DNA of 64,000 nt from Apophysomyces variabilis (GCA_002749535.1 MZZL01000378.1:61735-125734); one strand, 5' to 3'; positions 1 through 12,696 are shown, counted from the first letter of the stretch. Notes: generated from the letters alone by a model not told the origin. Numbers and translations are program-made.

Positions 1-591
1 AATTATCATTTTTTAAATTCTATGCTTCTTTAGCCTTCAGTAATTAGGTAAGATTATATAGATCTAATTGTAAAATTAGATACCTATTTATACATTATAT
101 TATATATCTTCAATAAAATAAAAATGTTTGTTTTCTCTATATATAAGGCTAAAAAGTGTTGTTATACATGATAAAGAAGTGTATTTTATTGGCTAAAATA
201 ATGAATGCAACAAAAAGAGCATCCAATCGGAAAGACTAGATAAGAATCATTAGCTCCAATAGCATGTATTGTTGTAAGCAAGTTAATCCAATAAAAGAGC
301 TTAAAGAAAAGAATATGGTCGAATAGAATTCTAATGTTAGTTGTTAAATGCATACAACTTAGTCCAATAGCATTAATGTAATTACGTCTGACACATACTG
401 TTTTATCCAATTAATAACGGTATAGAAGGTGGGTAAAACATGGGTAAAATGTGGGTAAAAGATACGTTTCACCCACTTCTTAAAAGTTTTATCCACTGGG
501 TAAAACGTGGGTAAAATGTGAGTAAAATGTGAGTAATATTTGACGTTTTACCAAGATTTTACCCAGGGTAAAACGTCCTTTCAACTGCAGT
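1..591. mobile_element. Right part of a family-A TIR element (left part outside the window)
   Basis: Positions 1-591 match 49472-50062 base for base with only scattered substitutions and no net indel. Both copies end at the same point (ACTGCAGT at 584-591) and then diverge, so 591 is a true element end. No protein-coding region is visible, so this is a non-autonomous element. The full copy at 48739-50062 shows that about 730 bp of this one lie left of the window. The superfamily is not known. Confidence 0.75.
427..575. repeat. Subterminal GGGTAAAA / TTTTACCC array of family A
   Basis: About a dozen short units of GGGTAAAA-type sequence occur here, first in one orientation and then as TTTTACCC, just inside the element end. 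The same array is at about 49898-50045 in the second copy. Clustered, inverted subterminal repeats are typical transposase binding sites; that role is inferred. Confidence 0.7.
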
Positions 592-711
592 GAATCTCCT
601 TGTGACTTAAATAGTAACAATAAGAAAAGACAGATTATCAAAGAAAAATGGCCAGTAATTGTTTATACAAAGCTTATGATATAGTGTTCAGCATAATGCT
701 AACGTTGTAAC

Positions 712-2058
712 TAGAAACTCAAGGAAGCTATTAGTCTTTGGATTAATACTATAGAAAATAACAAGATTCCAATTACCTGGGCAATAATATATATAAAGGT
801 GACAATCTTTGCTGAACATCTTGGCATCAATTCTTTTAAGGGGTCCAATGGATGGATACATTACTTTGCTAAGCACAACGGCTTAAAGATGCATAGACTG
901 CATAGAGAAGCTGCTTTTGTTGACAATACAGGCCTTGAAATTAATATTGAGCATATCAAGGAAACCCTAAAAAAGTATGAGGCAAAAGATATCTACAACT
1001 TTGATAAGACTGCGTTATATTTTGCAGTGGCCCCAATGATAACTATAGGCATAAATGGGTTTTCAGGATGGAAACAAAATAAGAAGCGCTTGACTATAGG
1101 CCTGCTTTGCAATGCAGATGGGAGTGACAAATAGGAACTGCTTATTATTAGTATGGCGAAGAAGCCTAATTGCTTTAAGATCAATAGCAAGAGAATAGAG
1201 GCTAGTGATCATGGTTTCTGTTATTATTTCTATAACAGCAACGGTTGGATGACAAAGAAAATTTTTTTTCAGCTTCTTAGGCGCTTTGACCAAGCTATGA
1301 TTGCCATAAAAAGAAAAGTTCTCCTTGTTCTCAATAACTTTGCAGGTCATTATGTTGAATATAAACTAAGCAATATTGAGTTGCTATTTCTCTCACTGAA
1401 CACCACGTCACATACCCAACCTCTGGATGGCAGAATTATTTGTGCCTTCAAGGCATATTATAAGCGCCGTCAGTTTGACAAAGCATACTGCCATATTGGA
1501 ATGATCCAGATTGGCTGTCAAGACAAAGTGGGTCCAGTAGAGACAATTTTTAATATAGATCAGCTTCAAGCAATAAAATGGGTCAAGGCAGCTTAGAGTA
1601 TAATTACCCCAATAATGATTATCAATTGCTGAGAAGCAACAATCTTCAAAACCTTTTTAGACAAAAGCAATAATGAATTCACTCAGGCAATGGTGAAAGA
1701 GCATAGTGAGTTAGAGAAGGAACTTCAAAACAACGTTACCAAAATTGTAAAAACTGGCAAAGTGGCGTCTAAAGACTGTCCTAACTCTGAAACTGAAACA
1801 GCCTATAAACGTACCATGGTATATCCAAATCTAATAGAAAATGAAATTCTGGCCATAGTTAAAGAAAATGAAGATGAAGAAAGTAGCGAAAATGAACAAG
1901 AAACTGCTAAGGAGAATGAACCTTATGTTCCAGAGAAGATACAATTATTGATCAGTGAAAAGGTTAACTGTCTGAATACTTTGTTCAGCATATTGGATGA
2001 TGAAGAGCAGTTAGATCCTGCAATTTTTGCTGCAGTGCCTACACTTAAAAAGATGTAG
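712..2058 (+). pseudogene. Pogo/Tigger-type (Tc1/mariner superfamily) transposase, decayed
   Basis: All parts lie in one frame, broken by stops at 1132 (TAG), 1594 (TAG) and shortly after. The N-terminal part matches a CENP-B/Tc5-type helix-turn-helix (FKGSNGWIHYFAKHNGLKM). It is followed by a DDE_1 nuclease with the first Asp in IYNFDKT, a block KKRLTIGLLCNADGSDK, a second block VLLVLNNFAGH and HTQPLDG. The second block normally reads LDNF.GH, so the second catalytic Asp is Asn here (codon 1333-1335). The C-terminal part (1690-2058) is acidic. The usual N-terminal helix before 712 is lost. Family assignment is firm; activity is excluded. Confidence 0.85.
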
Positions 2059-2777
2059 GATAGCTTCCAGGCAGAAGTTTGTCTTAAATAAACTAAGCTT
2101 ACTGCTTTTTTTTAACTTTGAAACAACTAATAAATAATGTATTTTGAATGAGAAAATCTATTATTCTCATATATCTATCTATGAAACTTAACTTAACATG
2201 TAATTTCAACCTGTCAAAATTGGTTAAAATTAAAATTGAATAGTAAGTTGAAATTTTTCTCTGCTATTTTAATCAGGGTATCTAGAAAAAGTTGACAATA
2301 TTGAGGGTTGAAAATAAGCGGGGGTAAAATTAGCAGGGGACCACTGTATAGCTGATATGTTCATTGACAGTCTAGACTTGATGTTTTATCCACTGAATAT
2401 AGTGATGTAATCATGTCAGATATGACATGTAGGAAGTGCACAACAAGTTGCTCGATTTTTAATTGAAAATCTTTTAGAGGTAAAAGAGATTGTTTTTATT
2501 ATTTCTACCATCTATTGTCTAAAAATTTTCTGAGAACGGAGATCAACTGTCAAAAAAAAAGATTTATCAATCATCACAAACAGATTGCTCAATAATAAAA
2601 AAAAAGATCAATAAAACTTTGAAATCAAATATCTCAACAACTAAACATGCTACTGCCTCCAGATCTGCACTACTGACATCCTTCTTTCTTGCTGAGCATT
2701 TTTGATATTCTTTGTGTTTTATATATAATATAGTAGTTTCACTCCAGTCCACTACACATCGTGTTACAAAGTAAATT
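2059..2777. other. Non-coding stretch with a candidate pogo right end
   Basis: No gene is supported here. At about 2320-2348 the sequence GGGGTAAAATTAGCAGGGG is followed by ACCACTGTA, which looks like the end of a pogo-type TIR (outer end CAGTGGTCCC) next to a TA target dinucleotide. The matching left end is not visible, possibly because the family-A element landed in it and its other part lies outside the window. This boundary is only a candidate. Confidence 0.3.
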
Positions 2778-2794
2778 GGGGATGTAGCTCAGAT
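2778..2794 (+). other. tRNA-Ala 5'-end-like fragment
   Basis: GGGGATGTAGCTCAGAT equals the first 17 bases of the tRNA-Ala gene at 54950 with one substitution, but nothing after it folds as a tRNA. It lies at the 3' end of the LINE that starts at 2800. It may be a tRNA-derived scrap or chance. Confidence 0.3.
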
Positions 2795-2799
2795 TAAAG

Positions 2800-4350
2800 A
2801 TTTTGATTTATTGTAGAAAGTTAATGCAAGTGCCATTGAGGCATTACTGCTAACTTCAGGGAGCAAAAAGGGAGAACAGGAGCAACTAAAAAAATTCTTG
2901 AGGGTTTGACAAAAGAGAAAAAAAATAAAAAGGGGAAAGCTGAAAAAAGAGATATCACTTACTAGATAATTTATTGCTATTGAGGTCCACCCATCAGCTG
3001 CAGCTTTAAGGTTGTGCCAGTGTAGGGAAGCAACTCAATACAACAAACAAATTATTATTCCATATCAGAAGAAGGAGATAGCCACAAAGAGCCAGCATTG
3101 GGTTCAGGTGGATACTCGCCATCAGGGTTACAAATCACTTCTATATGGTAGAAGATCATAAGAAGGTCAAACCAGAAGGGGGGCAAGGAAAACTAGGTTT
3201 GGTAGGCAAGACGTTGATAGCTGCATCAATAGGATATATACCAGAAATGGATAGGATCAGTAGGCTATCCCAAAGTGTAGGTGGAATAGCATAGCAGAAC
3301 GGAAGATGGTGACAAGAAGTGTGATCCATCAGACATGCACATTTCTTTAGGTGGCCAGGCAACTAACCCAATTGCCAATGAAGAAGATGACTACGTTCTA
3401 CACAGGTGGCAGGTACAGTGAGAATGGGATCAACACTTAAGATTAGATGGCAGGCTTTTATCAGCACCTGGGATATGTTGGCAAGGAAACAGTCAAACTG
3501 TTCTTGACAGATTTTAGAAAAGTAGGGCTTGAGAGAAGAAGGGTAAAGTGAAGGAAGAGAAATAAACAATGGATTCTAACACAAATGATCAAGGCAAGGA
3601 GAGGAGAAGGTTGGGGTAAGGATAAAAAGGAGGCAATCAGAAGGAAGAGTTAATATACAAAGGCAGTATCTAGTCACTAAACAATCAGCATGGAAATGTA
3701 TAGAAGGCAGGTTGCATAAATGTTTCAGCACTGTAGTGGATAAGGAAGGGTGACCACTGACAATCATATGGAGACACTTGTCCTGAAGGCGTTCAAGGGC
3801 CTGAAAATTAGATTGTATGAACTTGCAAATAGCAAGTTCATATTTGAACTTGGGATGAATAAATTGGGCATATAGTTTAGCAGATAACAAGAGGCTAAAG
3901 CCAGACCTGTTAGCCCCAAGAGAGTTAAGGGTTGATATGGCAAGGAGAGTAGGGAGAGTATGATATAAGATAAGGGATAAGGTGACAATTTCAGTGGAAT
4001 GAAAGGGAACACCAAGGTATGTGAATTCCTCAATCATCAGCAAAGCTTGAGCATAAAGTAACAGAGGAGACACTAAATCAGATATGGGAGGGTGATTTAA
4101 AACAGCATACTTGATAGGGTTCCACTGATAACCTAAAGAAAAGGAATGCGATTCAGCTTAAAAAAGCATCATGTACACAGAATGGTAAGATCTAAGGATA
4201 GCCACATCATCAGCAAATAAAAGTAATGTGAAGGCCACTTAGGAGGAAAAGTTAGAGGAGGAAGAAAAAGAGTTAGATGAATTGGGAGGGCGAGAAAGAC
4301 AAACAGAGGTAGTAGAATGAGGAGCAAATGAACAAAGAAGAGAAGGGAGG
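2800..4350 (-). pseudogene. LINE-1 copy: 3' part of reverse transcriptase ORF
   Basis: This is the downstream half of a non-LTR retrotransposon reverse transcriptase, read on the minus strand from 4350. It contains the catalytic motif LLLFADDVAIL (about 4200-4224), then the thumb-side block FTYLGVPF and LNSLGANRSGFSLLLSAKLYAQF typical of LINE C-terminal regions. Several stops and frame breaks are present, including a TAA near 4238 just before the FADD motif. The part below about 3150 is the 3' end and untranslated tail. The upstream half lies beyond hAT-1 at 8458-10506. Removing hAT-1 and one copy of its target duplication rejoins the reading frame at a YIN motif. Confidence 0.85.
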
Positions 4351-5076
4351 AAATTAATTAGGGATCGTCAAAACCAGATATGGATCGGATCATACCTTCA
4401 TCTGTATCCAATCTGTTTTAAATCAGATCGGATATGGATGATCTGTCTTTCAAAAAATGGATCACGGATCGGATTCACAGATTAAATGGATCAACCAATA
4501 ATAAGGCAAGTATAGACGCAGTCTGGATAAATATAAGATCAAAAGTAAAGCTATAAGGCTAAACCCTATTACTTATTGTACAAGAGTGTGTTCAAACTGT
4601 CATGTTAAGCAGCAGGTAAAAGAAAGCGCTCATTGCAACAAATTCGCAAATGGTTATAGTATGGGAGAAATGTTAAAGTTAGATTGTGTTTGGAATCGCA
4701 ATTAAGCTACAGGCAAATATTAAACAGAAGAAATGGAAACTGATATAAAACATAGATAAGATAATCTCGGTTGTAATGAAATCTATAAGTTTTATTTATA
4801 AAGTGAATGGCTGCCAGATTTAAGTTTTTTTCTAGGAGGTTGAAGCAGCAATGTCCATGTAAGCGGAATGCAATAGGTGAGTTAGGGCATGTAAAAATTG
4901 CAGAAAGCTGAAAGTGTTGTTATGCCAATATTAAAAAAATTCCGACAGGTTAAAGCACTGTATAAGTAGAAAAGCTATAAAGTCAGAAAAAAGGCAAAAG
5001 CACTAAAAAGCAAGCACATGTAATCTGTTTGAGACTGTGAAAAAATACATTTTTTATTTGCTGTCTAAAAAAAAAG

Positions 5077-7216
5077 CTACTGCAGTTCTTTCATCCATGA
5101 ATCTAACAACACGGATTGCTTCAAAGACTCTGGCAACAAACGATTGCACTCAGAAGGAATGAAAAACTTCATATGAGAAAAGCATCGCTCAGAGGGAACT
5201 GACGAAGCTGGAACAGCAAGGTATCAGGACGCCATTTGTGACAACTCTTTCTATTGTACAGTGCGGCTTTTCCAGTACTGCAGAACGTCAGTGTCCTCTT
5301 CTGCAATTGGTTCAGCAATGTAATCATTCAACTGATCCCTTGGTGCTCTTGGTCTGAACAGTTGCAGTGCTGGAGTCTGTTGGTGTGCTGCTGCTCTGTC
5401 TGCCATTGGCTTGAATTCTTGCGTCCACATTTGTTCAACAGCATCTTTTGCTTCTTTGATCCAATCAGATGGCCATTAGATTTCAGACCACCATTTGTAT
5501 TTCATGCGCAGATCTAAGGCAGTAGCAACTAAATATAGTGCAGCCGTTGTTTGACTGTAGTATTTCTTCAGCTTGTTATAACCACTGTCAGCAGCAATTG
5601 CAATGGCTGGAAAGGACTAGAATGAACAATAAACAGTAAGTATAAGGTTTACTTATCTTTCTTTTTTTCATTTACCTTAACCTTCTCCTTTTGATAGTTA
5701 TCGATATGATCAAAAAGCCAGTTGTATGCAAGGACAGTAGTGTTAATCGATGGATATTTTGAAGCAAAGAGCAAGGCAGTGAACTGGTCAAAACCTGAAA
5801 GCAATATCTGTAGCTCATAGACGCTTGACTACTGTTCAGAAGACAGTGCAAATTCAGACAGCTCCTTGTTGGCATGGCATATAATGTTGTAAGCGTCTTG
5901 CTGTTTATATGCTCGTCGCAGCATTTGCAAGGTAGAATTTCATCTTGTCTTTACGTCCAGGATTAACTCTTTTTCTTGCAAGTTGTTGGCACTACAATAT
6001 TGCTTATATTCTGCTCGGCGCTGAGGAGAGGAACAGATTTTGATGATTCCATGACGAAGACGATTAACAATACCGCCTAAAAATGATCAACATCAATTGA
6101 CGCTTACTTTTTGGATGCACTCTTACCAACATCATCAACTGCATTCTTTTCCCCTTCCTCATCATCAACTTTGGCATTTCCTTCAGTGTTCTCCAGGGCT
6201 GTTATTCCAAGACCATCGCAAAGAATAGCCTGTACAGCCAGATTGATTATATGTCTGATGCACATGCCATGATTCTCTTTTGCCTTGAACACATTGCAGC
6301 CGACCATCCATTCCAGTTCGTTTGCAAGCGCCTTCATGTTGGAAGCATTATCCATTGTCAAGAAGAATGGTTTTGATGCAAGTTTGAATTTTTGCAACAT
6401 ACTCATCATTGTTTCAGCCATATTAACTGCGGAATGAGGGCCATCAAGTGGTTCAAACCTGATAATAATGAAACAAAGTCGCCACTCTTAATTGATCCAG
6501 TGTGCAGTGATTCCAAGGAATGCATCATGCAAATCACTTGTCCATCCATCCATAGTGTATGATAGGTAAAGTTGCTCTTAAAGCAAATTGGTAACTTCTT
6601 TTTCATATTGTTCATATGATCGCTCCAGGTCACGCCTAATAGTTGATGCGCTTGGTAGCTTTAAGCTAATCATATCTGGTGCAAGGTGAGCAAAGTGGAG
6701 TAGGTCTTGCAACGTTTTCCGTTCAACTGAGGTATATGGAGACGCGGTAGATATAATATTGGCCAGTAAAAGTTGACAGAACTTTTCTTTAGTAAATACT
6801 CGATCTGGTATTGTCCTGTTTCTACTTCCAAGAAAGGCATCAAGTGGGCCCATTCCAAGCACCAGAGAACCAGAGTTGGCAGCAGAGGAATCTTTGGTAA
6901 TATTGTGCTTCAATTTAAGATGCTTAAGAATGTTACCAGTAGATCCACTGCCATTGATATATTTTTGTCCACATTTAGTTCCTCTGGCGCTTACAAAGTT
7001 GCATAGAATCCATCTAACTCCATCAATATACTGACAAGTTGCCCATCCATTGACGAACACCCAGCTAGCATTTGATTTTTGCTTTTTCATCAATCGAGTA
7101 GATGACAAAGTTTGATCTTGCAATTCTGTATCAACGCTCCCTTCAGCTTCAATTGACATTAGTGACTCTTCTCTTTTCAGGCTAGGAAAGGTGTCCATAT
7201 TCTCAGTGTCAGACAT
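5077..7216 (-). pseudogene. hAT-1 transposase (BED-like finger, hAT dimerisation domain), decayed
   Basis: The product starts MSDTENMDTF and has a BED-like finger with C-x9-C followed by LKHLKLKH. The RNase H-like core shows YTMDGWTSD and FLTMDNASNM (two Asp). The C-terminal dimerisation block carries YLAVPASSVPSERCF with the Glu of the third catalytic position. Homology to hAT-2 shows an intron after the GK motif near 6110-6065 (donor GTAAGAG, acceptor TTTTTAG). In-frame stops interrupt it, for example TAA at 6578 where hAT-2 has Gln, and TAA near 6490. The gene is inactive. Confidence 0.88.
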
Positions 7217-8330
7217 GGTAAAGGATGACAGATCCTAATGCAATATTAGATATGGTTATCAGCGATTTTATCTTACATGAGCATGTTGAGACGATTGCTT
7301 TCCTGCAGCACTTGATGATTCTCCAATAGAAAATGGCATAGTGATCAGTAAGAAAAAGATGGTAGGTTGTAAAAAGAGAATAGAGATTCAATAAAGCGTT
7401 TTTAAACTTTGATTGATCATGTTTATATACCTTCTTGCCGCAGTCATTATGATAGTTAAAGGATTATAATAGAACAATGACAAATCTGGCTGCGGAAACA
7501 ATGATGTAATATGAGCTCTGCTATAGTTTTGATTTTTAATCTAAGTCTTTTTTGCTGTGACAGTTATTTTATTAGTCATCCGCACTTCTTTACTGCGACA
7601 GTTACTTCATTAATAAGCCTGCAAAGTACTTCATAAGCAGAATCAAACTCCACTTTAACATTCTTACTGCGGCATGATGGTCAATCCTGTTGAACAAGGA
7701 CTTTAATCTTCTCAAAAAAAGTTTCAGTGAAAAGACAGATGTGTTTATTTGGTTGCAGTGCATTAAGGCTGTATTCAATAAGAAAAAAAAGATCATATTC
7801 AATGTTTCATAACGACACGCGCGTCTCACTTTTTCATTCTGCCCATTATGCACCAACATCAGCATTCCAGATCTTATAATAGCCATACTGTTCCCTTCAT
7901 TCAAAACCATCTCGCAGATTCAAACTTTTTACAGGCATTACCCAAAGTCAACGCCATTTGAGAAAGAACATTATCTTGAACTACATCTTAACACTTTAAG
8001 CCAAAGTACTGGAGAACTATACTTATTCTTTTTTTAACATTACTGCCTTTCTTTTGCTCATTGCAATCTGCAATCCTTTTTACTGGCATCAGCTTTTCGC
8101 TAATTTGGACATCTAATGAGCTATGTTTTCATAATCTTGCATTCAATAATAAGGAATAAACAACACTTTATGCACTTCTCTTTCAAATAAACGTTCATAC
8201 TTAACAAAGCAAGCATACTATATATCTTTCAACACGTACAAAGTTAGTTTAATAGTTAAACAACCTGACTAAAATAATGAGGCCACCTGCAAAAAGCACT
8301 ATGTTTTTATAAACGGATTAAACAGATTGG
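7217..8330. other. Upstream non-coding region of hAT-1
   Basis: About 1.1 kb between the transposase start and the subterminal repeats holds no supported gene. Short motifs of the form ACTGCGRCAG recur (for example about 7590 and 7670), as they do in the upstream regions of hAT-2 and hAT-3. A regulatory role is possible but not shown. Confidence 0.4.
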
Positions 8331-8457
8331 ATCGGATTGCACTTTTTTGATCCGGATCCTATCCAGATGAGAATATAATGATCTATATCCGGTTTTAACA
8401 GATACAGATCAGATTGGATAAATGGATTACAGATTTTTGACGATCCCTAGAATTAAT

Positions 8458-10506
8458 GTATATAGAATAAAGATGTAGACTCAACACTGAGCCTTGAAGG
8501 ACACTAGTGCAAGGAGAAAAGGAATGGAAAACATGGTTAGACAAAATAACAGAAATGGTAACATCGTCAAAGAGATGAGATAATAAGAATAAGAGAGGAG
8601 GAGGGAAACCGTTTTTCACTAATTCATGCCAGATGACTTGACGATCCACAGTGTCATAGGCTGCTTTAATGTCCAAGAATGCAACTACTAGATAATAACC
8701 ATAGCGGTGCTGGAAATCTTGCATAATTTCATGTAGACATAAAGCTTGGTCAAGAGTACTTCTTCAGAGATGGAAACCACCTTATGCAAAATCTAACAGT
8801 AGGAAGAAGTAAGAAAGAGGAATAGTGAGGTACAACTCCATAAGTTTGCAAAGGATGAAGATAAGGGAGATAGAATAATAATTAGATGGTAAATTCAGGT
8901 CACCCTTTTTAAACAGTGGACAGACTTGGGCATGACGCCAACTAGGAGGAACATAAGACCAGGCCCAGCATAGAGAGAACAAATTAGCCAGTAGAGGAGA
9001 CAAACTAGCAGACAATGGCTTCAGCATTTCTGCCTTCAAGTGGTCAATACCAGGGGCCTTATAGTTAGAGAGACGCTTAAGGTAGGAAGCAATGATTTGA
9101 GTCTTGAAGGGACATTCTATAAAAGATAAAAAAGGAAGGGAAGGGGGGGAAGGAACAAAAGAACAGAAAGAAGGAAGGAGTAAACTATTATACACTTAGA
9201 ATAAATGATCGCACATCACCTCTGCAGCTGCTTGGGGTCCATCTAGGTGCATAAATGAATGTTGAGCATTATGGCGGCGATGAAGAGACTTGATTTTAGA
9301 GGTGGCCTTTTCAAAGTTTATCTCCAGAGAATGACAGTAAGCATGCTACAAAGCTCATTTGGCACTTTTAACAGTGGATTGAAATATGGTCACCGCTTCT
9401 TGGTAACAATTCCATCAAAGAACTTTATCTATCCCAATAGCTTGACGCCATCATCAGTAATAGTGGTCACGAGTGGCAGCAGCGGCGGCAATATCTGTAT
9501 TCCAGTATTTCTTCCATTCAGTAGGATGGGGAGAGCGAGAACCAATAGACAAATTAAGTGATGCATAAATTGTATGATTTAATCTATTAGTATATTGGTC
9601 AATGGTAGTGCGTGCAGAGGTAATTGTTGTAGGGGTTGAAAAGAAGGAGATAGTTTGGTTAAGAAATATAGCAATGTCAGTAGACAGAGAGGAAATAGCA
9701 GTGGAAACTGGGAGGTATATAAGGCGCATGGTTCATCTTTAAGTAGCTGTGAGAGGCGCCATATATGTCTTTAGAGGGAGGTTGTAGTGTCAGGGAAAGG
9801 ATTGATGGATCTAGCATAAAAGAAAATGACATAAGTTTGTAATTGAAATTAAGAGAAAGATCAAGTTTAACAGACATAGAAGGAGAGATAAAAGAAGAGC
9901 AGCAGTTAGTTATGAACAAATCAATAATACTTTGTAGTAGGTGACCATTGCAGGAGGAAAGGAAAGTAAAAACCCTATAGGCAAGAGAGCAATTAAGGAT
10001 TTCAAGTTGATATATTTCACACCAGGTTTGAACAATAGGGCCACAGGTGTTTGAACGTATATTACCAGTTAGAGAACCAAATTGAGCATTGAGATTACCA
10101 CAAATTATAGTATTTGAGGTTAAAGGAATGGAATGGACAATAGAAGAAATGGTAGAATTATCAAGAGATGGAGGAAGATAAAGGCAAATAAGATGGAGGG
10201 GACCAAATTGTAGGACAAGATTATAATTAGAAAAAGAGGGAAGACGCTGTACAGAAAAGGGACAAGAGGGGGATACAAGAGCTGAAACGCCTATAGAACC
10301 GTGAAAACTACCAGTAATATATTTACCATAAAGGTGAAACTGTTGCCAGTTGGTGGGGAAAATAGAGGGAGAAAGAAGCCAGGTTTTGATAATAAATAGG
10401 AGAGAGAAGGAATGGCAATGGTGAAGGACATCATTGATTACTAAGAGCTAAAGACTATTTGCATTCCAAAGGCCAATAGTGAGTAAAGAAGACTTAATCA
10501 TTGTTG
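8458..10506 (-). pseudogene. LINE-1 copy: endonuclease and 5' part of reverse transcriptase
   Basis: Read from 10506 downward, an APE-type endonuclease begins with IGLWNANSL, followed by an ETWL-like block, IICGNLNAQFG and SIIDLFIT. The usual GDFN/GDLN has Asn for Asp. The reverse transcriptase follows from 9195 with YKAPGIDHLKAEMLKPL, PLFKKGD and FLDIKAAYDTVDR, and reaches VLQGSVL before hAT-1 interrupts at YIN. The ORF is split by several stops and frame changes. The order endonuclease then RT, with no RNase H seen, fits a Jockey/L1-like LINE. The rest is at 2800-4350. Confidence 0.85.
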
Positions 10507-10539
10507 GTTAGCAGAGAGAGTAGCATGGGACTGGGCAGC

Positions 10540-10990
10540 ATAGGCATCAAGCATATTATCATCAACATCATTGACATAGGGAGAAGTAGATGTAAAAATG
10601 GAAGCTGGATCATCTCAGTCATATAGCAGGAAGGCTGCTATAAGTACAGCCTTAGCATTTTCAACATCAATCTACCCACATTTTAAAAAGTCATGGCTGA
10701 CAGCAGCAGCAACTGATGGATATATAAATTTTAAGGCATTCATACAGCGTTGTCAGTTAAGTTGCATAGCATGAGATTGGCGCTCTGCTGCAAATAGTGA
10801 CTCAAACTTTGGGTCAGCAAGGTGTGAGGGGTATAGTATACGTCACTGTCATAGTGTGACTTCCTAGTACTTATATTCCATGAACAGGATGATCAGAATT
10901 AACATGTTTTCATTTACAGTGAACTTCTCTAGTTTGGAACACCGACTGCACCTCTTCTCTAAATCAGAGATTTATCACTGAGGATGAAGA
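10540..10990 (-). pseudogene. LINE-1 copy: ORF1-like remnant
   Basis: Minus-strand reading gives interrupted segments such as CSRCSKLEKFTVNEN and ALKFIYPSVAAAVSHDFL directly upstream of the endonuclease ORF. Position and composition fit the end of a LINE ORF1. I do not recognise a defined domain, and stops are frequent. Confidence 0.45.
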
Positions 10991-11126
10991 CAAGATGATA
11001 CTGCTTTACCGCAGTTATTACACTTAATTAAATCATATACCTATTACCAAGAAAAACGTTTACTAATTACAAATCTTGCATAAGAGTAAATAATTATAAA
11101 TAGGCAGACAAGTTGCACTACAGTAA

Positions 11127-11305
11127 CCGGGTTCACTGAAAGTAGGGAAAATTCACTGAAAGTAGTGATCCCTATTTTTGTACAGGTAGGGAAAATCTAC
11201 TGAAAGTAGGGATCACTGAAAGTAGGGAAAAATCACTGAAAGTAGTGATCACTGAAAGTAGTGATCACTTAAAGTAGGGAAAAACAGTGAAAAGTAGTGA
11301 TTGCA
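11127..11305. repeat. Left subterminal repeats of the CACTA element
   Basis: Units of the form TCACTGAAAGTAGGGAAAA or AGTAGTGATC are repeated about nine times. The reverse complement of the same unit builds the array at 36370-36730. Such arrays bind transposase in CACTA elements of other organisms; here that is inferred. Confidence 0.85.
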
Positions 11306-12049
11306 AATAATAGCTTTTATTGGATAAACTGACCCCAGTAATTGTACTAACAATAAACATATACCTAGTGTATCCCTACATTACCATACTTACCTAACAC
11401 TAAAAGAATGGTTTAACAACTAATAAATATATACGATCGCGCAGTTGCTTCCACATGCTTAAACTGTGAAACAAATATAAACGTTGACCGATTGATGAGC
11501 ATGTAAAAACAACAATAAGTCTGAAGTAGGGATCGTCAAAAATCCGTGATCCGTTTATCTGATCCGATCCGTATCCGACTTAAACGGATACAGATCGCTA
11601 GTTTTGAATCCGTTTTATAAATGGATCAGATTGCTTCAATCTGATCCGATCCGTTTAATCCGTTTAGTATCACTTGGCTTTTTTCAAAGGATTTTTCATC
11701 GTACATATAAGAAACAAGAAATAATCTGATAGTTGAACAATAACACAATGACGTTTGCCTTGTGTTGAATAAGTTTATTATTAGTAGCCTCTATTTAAGT
11801 GTTGGTTGCACTATTCTTGGTTGTATGAATATAAACGCTGCACATTATGAATGAGTAATTGCATAGCGTATACAATGTAAAAAAGCAACAAAAGGTTAAT
11901 AAAAAAAGCGTTGTCAGGGGCTTCAGAAAATATAAATCGAGTTGACTGCAGTTGTTTTTACTGAATGGGATGACGAGTTTATAAAGTACTATATGAAGCA
12001 TAGCTCAGTTAATGAACAGAAAGTAAATTGCAAGAAAACACACTAGTAA

Positions 12050-12210
12050 AGGCGCAGTAGTATTAAGCAGAGGTGGAATGGCGGGAAAAAAAAGATGGTG
12101 GTCAACGTAAGTGCGCAGTACTATTAAGCAGAGGTGGAATGGTGGAAAAAAAGATAGTGGTCAACGTAAGTGCGCAGTATTATTAAGCAGAGGTAGAATG
12201 GCGGAATTAA
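12050..12210. repeat. About 60-bp tandem repeat upstream of the hAT-2 gene
   Basis: The unit containing GCGCAGTA and TATTAAGCAGAGGTGGAATGG (units begin near 12052, 12114 and 12172) is repeated nearly three times with a period of 59-61 bp, ending in an incomplete unit. Confidence 0.8.
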
Positions 12211-12388
12211 GCGCGATTGAAGAATGGCAATAGAAATTTGGAAACAGTAGCTTAATGAAGACAAGAACTCTTCAGTTTATTGATTTCACAATGTAGAAAT
12301 GAATAATTCTAAGCTTGTTTAAAACTTACCTTATCCCTACTGTATACGCTACTGTGCAAAGCATATGCAAAAGAAAAAGTAGTTGCCA

Positions 12389-12468
12389 TAGTAAAAGCTT
12401 ACATAACCCAAGTCATCGCAGTAAAAGCTTATATAACCCATGTTGTCAAAGTAAAGGCTTATGTAAAA
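12389..12468. repeat. About 30-bp tandem repeat upstream of the hAT-2 gene
   Basis: AGTAAAAGCTTAYATAACCCA recurs near 12390, 12419 and, partly, 12450, with a period of about 29-30 bp. It lies a few hundred bases before the transposase. Confidence 0.7.
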
Positions 12469-12696
12469 ACTAACGGCTTCCCCTGAATCCAAGATACTGC
12501 GGCAAAACACTATAAATACCTGTCTTGTTATGAATCGTTTTTTATCTGAACACATTCTCCTCGTTTATACTATCTTTGCTATGCAGTTCTCAGTCACTGA
12601 ATCTTCAACAAGCGCTCAGAAGAGACAATCCTATGATACTTTTGTAGGCTTAAAATATATATAATTGTATCTAACCTTTTCTAGGAATCATCCTCT

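Larger units (their letters stand above)
4359..8449 (-). mobile_element. hAT-1 DNA transposon inserted in the LINE
   Basis: The ends are inverted: TAGGGATCGTCAAAA at 4359 and TTTTGACGATCCCTA ending at 8449. The flanks are AAATTAAT (4351-4358) and GAATTAAT (8450-8457), an 8-bp target duplication with one mismatch, as expected for hAT. Subterminal GATCCG/CGGATC-type repeats fill about 100 bp at each end. The transposase gene is on the minus strand. The insertion splits a LINE reverse transcriptase. hAT-2 and hAT-3 are related copies. Confidence 0.93.

Noticed and set aside
186..410. Minus-strand 74-residue frame repeated at 49657-49881
   Set aside because: It occurs in both copies only because the non-coding family-A element is duplicated; no start context or motif supports a protein.
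2778..2850. Second tRNA-Ala gene
   Set aside because: Only the first 17 bases match; no anticodon arm, T arm or acceptor 3' strand follows.
5254..5517. Plus-strand frames inside hAT-1 (also 6773-7006 and others inside hAT-2 to hAT-4)
   Set aside because: They are antisense shadows of the transposase exons.
11127..11305. CRISPR-like or centromeric repeat
   Set aside because: The same unit in inverted orientation at 36370-36735 and the CACTA ends identify it as subterminal transposon repeats.
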